Positions 49,301-64,000 of a DNA stretch of 64,000 nucleotides are shown piece after piece. This DNA comes from Syngnathus acus (lineage: Eukaryota > Chordata > Actinopteri > Syngnathiformes > Syngnathidae). Location: contig NC_051099.1 in NCBI RefSeq assembly GCF_901709675.1, positions 1 to 64,000 on the forward strand, written 5' to 3'. Made by a program: the position numbers and the translations under genes. A model generated the notes under the pieces. That model did no database searches and had not been told where the DNA came from. It saw only the letters and a list, made by a program, of their open reading frames with translations. Position 1 is the first letter of the stretch. Every line of letters starts with the position of its first letter.

Positions 49301-52300
49301 TGGACGGAGACAGCATGACGATTCGCACCAGAACAACGTTGATGTTGGCACCGAGAGACTGGTCTTGATAGATCTCGTTAACCTGCAACACATGGGTCCC
49401 AACGCTGAAGGATCTGCTTCTGCTTCCACTCAACTTCTAGAAGTATTACCTCAGAACGTTATGCTAAAATCAGAGACAGGGGACTTGATTTAAGGTGCTA
49501 ATTTCGAGGACCTACAGTCATTCATGACAGACTCCTCTTGACTTGGTCATCATGAGACAGGACTTGCAGACTTGCACCAGGCAACTTGACAGGTCTTGCC
49601 GTTGAGGAGCATTTTCACGATACCGTGGTGTGCGACATGTTGTGTTTTGACAAGAAATGTTTTATTTTGGGACCTGCTTTGTCACAACAACTCGGGACTT
49701 GGTTGAAGGTTACGACTGGAGACAAACTTTTGACGAGCACGTAGTGTACGTGACTGGTGCGTCCACTTACGATGTTCATGAAGGTGAGGAGATATTTCTG
49801 GACCTGTTGTTGTCCGTGGAAAAGAAGTACAGAATAATCTACGGCGAGCAGGACCTGCGGAGTCAGCAGGTTGAGTCTTGGGACCGACAGGCCGCGAACG
49901 TACGTGACGTTCGTTACCTCTATGTTGAAAATATCTGCCTCTTTGATGTAGCGCCGCCGCCGCCGCTGCTGCTGCTGCCGCCAGCCTGAGGCAGACTCGG
50001 ACCTCGGCAGATCCGGGGAACCTAAGAGAGGTCCTGAAGATATCGTCAAAATCGTCAGCGAATGCCAACGTGACATCGGATGCCGATGAAGAAGCATTCT
50101 CCTGACCTCGCTGGAAGTCAGCGCTTCGATGGACGCCCCGTCGTTCGGACTTGACGATAGCGGACGAGGGATAAACGATGTGCGGTCGTCCTCCTTCCCC
50201 GTCGTCAAGTCGGCTCTGGCCTGCCGGCCCCCCGCGATACAGGGGCTCAATGAAAAAGTCCGCTTCCCTCGTTCGAATCACCCCGGCCTGCCCACACGTA
50301 CACGTACACCATTGACGAGTGGAGTTCGACACGGGAACTACTGTACCGAAGGCAGAATTCAAGCAAATAAGAGCGTCCAATGATCTACTGAGAATCTACT
50401 GAAGGCCATTTACTACAGAAGCAGTATCACTGAAGGTCTCACCAATAATGAAGATCAACTGCAGATCTCCAGATGATCTACAACGTGCTTCGTGGTTGTT
50501 TCCCTACTGAGGGGTTGACCAAAAGTGTACTGAGGGTATACTGAGCATTTACTAAAGGTCCACTTGGGATCCACTTGACTTGGGTTTTAGTTTGGAACTG
50601 CAGAATTTACTGAAGAGCCCGAAAACAAAACGAGGACCTCCTTGTGATCCGAAAAGTCTACTACTATCAGGAGCTACTGGATGTCTTGAGATTTATCGCC
50701 CGAGAGCTACCGAGGCGCTACTAAATGTCCACTGGGGGTCTCGAGATCATCTAAACTGCAGATGCACTGGGTGAAGGACTGCGGTTGTGGAAAACAGAAC
50801 AGGATAAGATAGGATAGGAGCGGAGCGAAAGGTGTCGCGAGCAACGGGAAGTTTGCAAAGAAGACAGCTTTCCAAATAAGAGGGAGTGCGAGTACGAATG
50901 AAGTCCTTCCCGTGCGAGTGTTTGTGCAGCTCATTCCTTTCGACAAGTCTCATCTTTCCACGACATCTGGATCCCATCACAGCTGCACTCTGAGCAGCCA
51001 GACATTGAAAAGGTCTCCGTGCGCAGCCCGCCGGCAGTGTGCAGGCAGTGTGCAGGCAGTGTGCAGGCAGTGTGCAGGCAGTGTGCAGGCAGTGTGCAGG
51101 CAGTGTGCAGGCAGTGTGCAGGCAGTGTGCAGGCAGTGTGCAGGCAGTGTGCAGGCAGTGTGCACGTGGCCGGCCGCTGCCGCTTTTTACAGCCACCCTA
51201 CCTCCCTCCCTCCCATTCCTTACATCTTAGTTATCGGGCATTTTGACTCCATCGCTTCCCAGCCGAGGAACACACAAAATAGAATGCGGGCGTGGAGCCC
51301 ACTCTTTACTGAAATGAGCATAATCTTTTTTTGTCACTTTGGTCAAAGCCATGATTCGAGCGGCCGGCCACAGGTGGCTTCACTGATGGTTTGCTTGTCC
51401 GCTCGTGTCGAAATGGGTCCGTGAGATAAGTGCAACGTGTCAGTTGGTGTATGATCTAGAGACAGATGAGCACCCCGCCGCGCTGGACTTGATAACTGAG
51501 CAGTCTGTCAAGTAACAGAATGTCATTGATGCCATGAGATGAGCGCCACTCACCAGTCCGTCGCAGTTGCTAAGGGCAACGCTTGTGTCCTCCATGTTGG
51601 ACACGCCCCCCGTGTAGAGGCAGCCCGTGTCCCCGATTGGCTCCGAGCGCTTTGGTTCCGACTCCTGCCACCACTCCATGGTGGCGTGCGGGGCCACCAG
51701 GCGGAGGTTGGCACGCAGCCGCAGGTGCATCTCCTGTCCAAACACAGTCACGTTGTAGAAGAGCTCCGAGTCCGAAGTCCATGGTGTCTCGCTCCGGGGG
51801 GCCTGTCTTTTGCTGCGCGGCGGCGGAGACTGGGCAGAGAGTGACACCGACAGGAAGCGGCCCAGCGAGTCGGTTCTGACTGGGCGAACCACGCTGAACT
51901 CGGACAAAACCTCATGGAGGGAATCTGAGAACAACAAATCCATCGCCTCAGGGAATGAGTACGTACTTTTTTTTTTTTTTTTAAATGACAAACACAATCC
52001 TTCACCTCATTGGTCGACGAAGACGCGTTCAAACTACAAACTTAATCAATCAATCCGCTCATTGGTAACTTTTCCAGCTGTCACAGACACACTTTCCAGC
52101 ACGTGATTTGCGGCATGGAAACTTGTTGGAACGCTACGATGATTCCATCTCGTTTCTTATTAGAGCAGATTGGGGACGCCACTGATGGAAATTGTGATGC
52201 ACTGGAAACAGGACAACCGACGAGCAACTCCATCCACGTATTAGCATACGATACTAATTCCATAGGCTGTACTGTATGATGAACCTGATCTAAAGACCTT

Positions 52301-52657
52301 GGAAATAGTTGAAGCTATTTTAAAAAAAGACAAAGAAAAGATAAGGCATCGTCTAGGGCCTTGTCAGACTTTTCAAGTTCACGAGAGAAGATACTGCAGC
52401 ACACGTTTAGCATCCATTTTATGACATCATCCGCCAATCAGTACACGTATTGGCACGAATGAATGAACCAAGCACAGAAGTTTTATACGCTCGCTCAGTC
52501 AAGTATATTGTATCGTCGTGTCAAATGGAGGCGTCAAGTACGTTCCATGCCAATATTAGCAGTTCTGCTGCTAGTGTTTGCGGTTACCTGTGCTGCGAGT
52601 GCTGACGGGAGAGACGCCCACAAATACAACGAACACCGCGCACACTAGCAAGTCCAT
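43376..52657 (-). CDS. adamts2: Procollagen N-proteinase-type ADAMTS (ADAMTS2/3/14 group)
   Basis: Twenty-five coding exons stay in frame for 1260 codons (human ADAMTS2 has 1211). Exons: 52588-52657, 51554-51924, 50107-50287, 49918-50021, 49771-49854, 49299-49382, 49088-49241, 48788-48893, 48532-48675, 48202-48334, 47943-48056, 47648-47793, 47375-47467, 46901-46983, 46464-46597, 46250-46373, 45910-45990, 45666-45829, 45369-45528, 45164-45296, 44805-45012, 44560-44740, 44250-44324, 44055-44166, 43376-43919. Order: signal peptide ([15 protein letters not shown]), propeptide, furin site RRRRRY, metalloprotease with zinc motif HEIGHVLGMEHD and Met-turn SIM, disintegrin-like, TSR1 ([14 protein letters not shown]), Cys-rich/spacer ([17 protein letters not shown]), three further TSRs, PLAC ([11 protein letters not shown]), and a Thr/Pro-rich tail ending near [14 protein letters not shown], as in ADAMTS2/3/14. 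These secreted enzymes remove the N-propeptides of fibrillar procollagens. ADAMTS2 is favoured over 14 only by synteny. TSR4 carries an unusual GSPEG repeat. Confidence 0.93.
44627..44682 (-). repeat. 12-bp in-frame repeat inside TSR4 exon of adamts
   Basis: Four to five tandem copies of GAGCCTTCCGGA (plus strand) encode Gly-Ser-Pro-Glu repeats in the fourth thrombospondin repeat, between [10 protein letters not shown] and STGDCGSL. The reading frame is preserved. Confidence 0.9.
46825..46859. repeat. CAGG tandem repeat in adamts intron
   Basis: Short GGCA/CAGG tandem repeat followed by two GGCTAGGCA units, in the intron between exons 14 and 15. No coding role. Confidence 0.7.
47800..47862. 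repeat. GACGGACAGA repeat in adamts intron
   Basis: Five to six copies of a 10-bp unit GACGGACAGA just upstream of exon 12, in an intron of under 150 bp. Its closeness to the acceptor could affect splicing if it expands. Confidence 0.75.
51033..51166. repeat. 11-bp minisatellite in adamts intron 2, copy 1
   Basis: About 12 copies of CAGGCAGTGTG. Because 11 is not a multiple of 3, it produces long spurious frames (Cys-Arg-Gln and His-Thr-Ala-Cys repeats) on both strands. The second copy of the duplication has one unit fewer. Confidence 0.95.
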
Positions 52658-52984
52658 GTCTTCATGTCTTCATATCTTCTCGGCTTCGTGCGTTCATATC
52701 TTCATGTCCTGGCGACTCGGCTGACTCTCGCTGTGTGTGCGTGAGTATGTGTGTGCGTGCGTGTGCTCACGCGACAGTCGAGTCCTCCTGACTCCACCCA
52801 CGCACTCGTGCGTGCGAGAGCGCGAGAGAGAGTCAGTGTCTTCTTACGGCCGGCCACGCAGTCAAAGTCAGCGAGAAAGAACACAGTAACGTGATAAAAT
52901 AACTTTGTGCACATGGAATTTGCACTGCGGCCAATCGGAGCAGCTCGAGCTGGATGATGTCATCGATAGTCACGGCCTCCACAG

Positions 52985-53155
52985 TGGGGAGGGGGGGGGC
53001 AGGGGCAGAGGAGTTCAAGGAAGACGAGGAGAGGAGGAAGTTGAGGAGTCGTAGAAAAAGAAGGAGAGGACAAAGTAGAAGAAGAGAAGGAAAAAAAGAA
53101 AGGGGAGGTGAAAGTAGAGTGGCAGGAGAGGAAGAAGAGTAGGAAGAGGAGGTGG
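52985..53155. repeat. Purine-rich tract at the tmprss15 3' end, copy 1
   Basis: About 170 bp of almost pure GA/GGA sequence (plus strand), so a long polypyrimidine tract in the tmprss15 3' UTR. Such tracts can form triplex or H-DNA. It is identical in the second copy (61261-61431). Confidence 0.7.
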
Positions 53156-53159
53156 ATGA

Positions 53160-58713
<5,554 letters not shown>

Positions 58714-59829
58714 CTGGTAACACGCGCACGTGCCTCTCGTTAGCCGACGACATCAATGAATAAAAATAATCATAAAAAAATTGCGTAATTGCGTAGTTGG
58801 GTTGACCAAAAGTGTACTGAGGGTATACTGAGCATTTACTAAAGGTCCACTTGGGATCCACTTGACTTGGGTTTTAGTTTGGAACTGCAGAATTTACTGA
58901 AGAGCCCGAAAACAAAACGAGGACCTCCTTGTGATCCGAAAAGTCTACTACTATCAGGAGCTACTGGATGTCTTGAGATTTATCGCCCGAGAGCTACCGA
59001 GGCGCTACTAAATGTCCACTGGGGGTCTCGAGATCATCTAAACTGCAGATGCACTGGGTGAAGGACTGCGGTTGTGGAAAACAGAACAGGATAAGATAGG
59101 ATAGGAGCGGAGCGAAAGGTGTCGCGAGCAACGGGAAGTTTGCAAAGAAGACAGCTTTCCAAATAAGAGGGAGTGCGAGTACGAATGAAGTCCTTCCCGT
59201 GCGAGTGTTTGTGCAGCTCATTCCTTTCGACAAGTCTCATCTTTCCACGACATCTGGATCCCATCACAGCTGCACTCTGAGCAGCCAGACATTGAAAAGG
59301 TCTCCGTGCGCAGCCCGCCGGCAGTGTGCAGGCAGTGTGCAGGCAGTGTGCAGGCAGTGTGCAGGCAGTGTGCAGGCAGTGTGCAGGCAGTGTGCAGGCA
59401 GTGTGCAGGCAGTGTGCAGGCAGTGTGCAGGCAGTGTGCACGTGGCCGGCCGCTGCCGCTTTTTACAGCCACCCTACCTCCCTCCCTCCCATTCCTTACA
59501 TCTTAGTTATCGGGCATTTTGACTCCATCGCTTCCCAGCCGAGGAACACACAAAATAGAATGCGGGCGTGGAGCCCACTCTTTACTGAAATGAGCATAAT
59601 CTTTTTTTGTCACTTTGGTCAAAGCCATGATTCGAGCGGCCGGCCACAGGTGGCTTCACTGATGGTTTGCTTGTCCGCTCGTGTCGAAATGGGTCCGTGA
59701 GATAAGTGCAACGTGTCAGTTGGTGTATGATCTAGAGACAGATGAGCACCCCGCCGCGCTGGACTTGATAACTGAGCAGTCTGTCAAGTAACAGAATGTC
59801 ATTGATGCCATGAGATGAGCGCCACTCAC

Positions 59830-60933
59830 CAGTCCGTCGCAGTTGCTAAGGGCAACGCTTGTGTCCTCCATGTTGGACACGCCCCCCGTGTAGAGGCAGC
59901 CCGTGTCCCCGATTGGCTCCGAGCGCTTTGGTTCCGACTCCTGCCACCACTCCATGGTGGCGTGCGGGGCCACCAGGCGGAGGTTGGCACGCAGCCGCAG
60001 GTGCATCTCCTGTCCAAACACAGTCACGTTGTAGAAGAGCTCCGAGTCCGAAGTCCATGGTGTCTCGCTCCGGGGGGCCTGTCTTTTGCTGCGCGGCGGC
60101 GGAGACTGGGCAGAGAGTGACACCGACAGGAAGCGGCCCAGCGAGTCGGTTCTGACTGGGCGAACCACGCTGAACTCGGACAAAACCTCATGGAGGGAAT
60201 CTGAGAACAACAAATCCATCGCCTCAGGGAATGAGTACGTACTTTTTTTTTTTTTTTTAAATGACAAACACAATCCTTCACCTCATTGGTCGACGAAGAC
60301 GCGTTCAAACTACAAACTTAATCAATCAATCCGCTCATTGGTAACTTTTCCAGCTGTCACAGACACACTTTCCAGCACGTGATTTGCGGCATGGAAACTT
60401 GTTGGAACGCTACGATGATTCCATCTCGTTTCTTATTAGAGCAGATTGGGGACGCCACTGATGGAAATTGTGATGCACTGGAAACAGGACAACCGACGAG
60501 CAACTCCATCCACGTATTAGCATACGATACTAATTCCATAGGCTGTACTGTATGATGAACCTGATCTAAAGACCTTGGAAATAGTTGAAGCTATTTTAAA
60601 AAAAGACAAAGAAAAGATAAGGCATCGTCTAGGGCCTTGTCAGACTTTTCAAGTTCACGAGAGAAGATACTGCAGCACACGTTTAGCATCCATTTTATGA
60701 CATCATCCGCCAATCAGTACACGTATTGGCACGAATGAATGAACCAAGCACAGAAGTTTTATACGCTCGCTCAGTCAAGTATATTGTATCGTCGTGTCAA
60801 ATGGAGGCGTCAAGTACGTTCCATGCCAATATTAGCAGTTCTGCTGCTAGTGTTTGCGGTTACCTGTGCTGCGAGTGCTGACGGGAGAGACGCCCACAAA
60901 TACAACGAACACCGCGCACACTAGCAAGTCCAT
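59830..60933 (-). pseudogene. Duplicated adamts exons 1-2 (orphan 5' fragment)
   Basis: Exon 1 (60864-60933, signal peptide) and exon 2 (59830-60200, propeptide start) are exact copies of 52588-52657 and 51554-51924, with the upstream region included. The remaining 23 exons are not present downstream; the next sequence on the minus strand is the truncated tmprss15 copy 1. As it stands this fragment cannot make a protease. It may still drive transcription into its neighbour (see findings). Confidence 0.85.
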
Positions 60934-61435
60934 GTCTTCATGTCTTCATATCTTCTCGGCTTCGTGCGTTCATATCTTCATGTCCTGGCGACTCGGCTGA
61001 CTCTCGCTGTGTGTGCGTGAGTATGTGTGTGCGTGCGTGTGCTCACGCGACAGTCGAGTCCTCCTGACTCCACCCACGCACTCGTGCGTGCGAGAGCGCG
61101 AGAGAGAGTCAGTGTCTTCTTACGGCCGGCCACGCAGTCAAAGTCAGCGAGAAAGAACACAGTAACGTGATAAAATAACTTTGTGCACATGGAATTTGCA
61201 CTGCGGCCAATCGGAGCAGCTCGAGCTGGATGATGTCATCGATAGTCACGGCCTCCACAGTGGGGAGGGGGGGGGCAGGGGCAGAGGAGTTCAAGGAAGA
61301 CGAGGAGAGGAGGAAGTTGAGGAGTCGTAGAAAAAGAAGGAGAGGACAAAGTAGAAGAAGAGAAGGAAAAAAAGAAAGGGGAGGTGAAAGTAGAGTGGCA
61401 GGAGAGGAAGAAGAGTAGGAAGAGGAGGTGGATGA

Positions 61436-63970
<2,535 letters not shown>

Positions 63971-64000
63971 CTGCGCGATCGCAAGGGGACAGAGCGCACA

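Noticed and set aside
50747-51424. Cys/His-rich repeat open frames on both strands
   Set aside because: Translation of the 11-bp minisatellite within an adamts intron; every frame of it is open.

Overview
This window is the left end of a vertebrate chromosome, almost certainly from a teleost (probably percomorph) fish. It opens with about 2.6 kb of perfect CCCTAA telomere repeat, passes through two satellite arrays and a repeat-rich subtelomere, and reaches compact genes from about 15 kb. The fish assignment rests on typical vertebrate genes with very short introns (many 60-150 bp), hAT, Tc1-like and LINE remnants of fish type, and protein details (cdx1, an enteropeptidase, a procollagen N-proteinase-type ADAMTS). 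The species cannot be named from the sequence alone.

Layout. 1-2602 telomere. 2603-7130: a 40-bp satellite made of three telomere repeats plus a 22-bp spacer, split by a 480-bp block of pure telomere repeat. 7122-8988: a 23-bp satellite sharing a core with the 40-mer. 9000-11280: diverged subtelomeric repeats. 11283-11750: a truncated LINE reverse transcriptase. 11752-13730: a near-perfect 1.9-kb inverted repeat with a hAT-like end. 13830-15150: a duplicated segment and two tRNA-like sequences. Genes follow: rps14 (+, 15283-16667), chm/REP-1 (-, 16837-21289), ik/RED (-, 22129-27145), a possible small secreted-protein gene (-, 28268-29095, weak), cdx1 (+, 33162-35732), rnasek (+, 39196-40097), ndufa2 (-, 41123-42905), an adamts2/3/14-type gene (-, 43376-52657, 25 coding exons, 1260 codons, intact), then enteropeptidase tmprss15 (-, from 53160).

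The most striking structure is an 8.29-kb direct tandem duplication. 50512-58798 is repeated from 58799 to beyond the window end. The copies seem to differ only by one unit of an 11-bp minisatellite and one unit of an ACGC tract. Each copy carries adamts exons 1-2 plus most of tmprss15. The repeat is either very recent or an assembly artefact (two haplotypes placed in tandem). If real, copy 1 of tmprss15 has lost its 5' end, and the second adamts promoter and signal-peptide exon lie directly upstream of it in the same direction. Exon phases allow an in-frame secreted fusion.

The genes do not form an operon-like functional unit. They are housekeeping and tissue genes (ribosome, Rab prenylation, splicing, complex I, V-ATPase-associated RNase kappa), a homeobox gene and two extracellular proteases. 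In human, ik and ndufa2 are neighbours on 5q31, rps14 and cdx1 are close on 5q32-33, and ADAMTS2 is on 5q35, so much of this region is shared ancestral synteny, with chm, rnasek and tmprss15 brought in from elsewhere. Exon boundaries were worked out by hand from reading frame and GT/AG signals; they are predictions.
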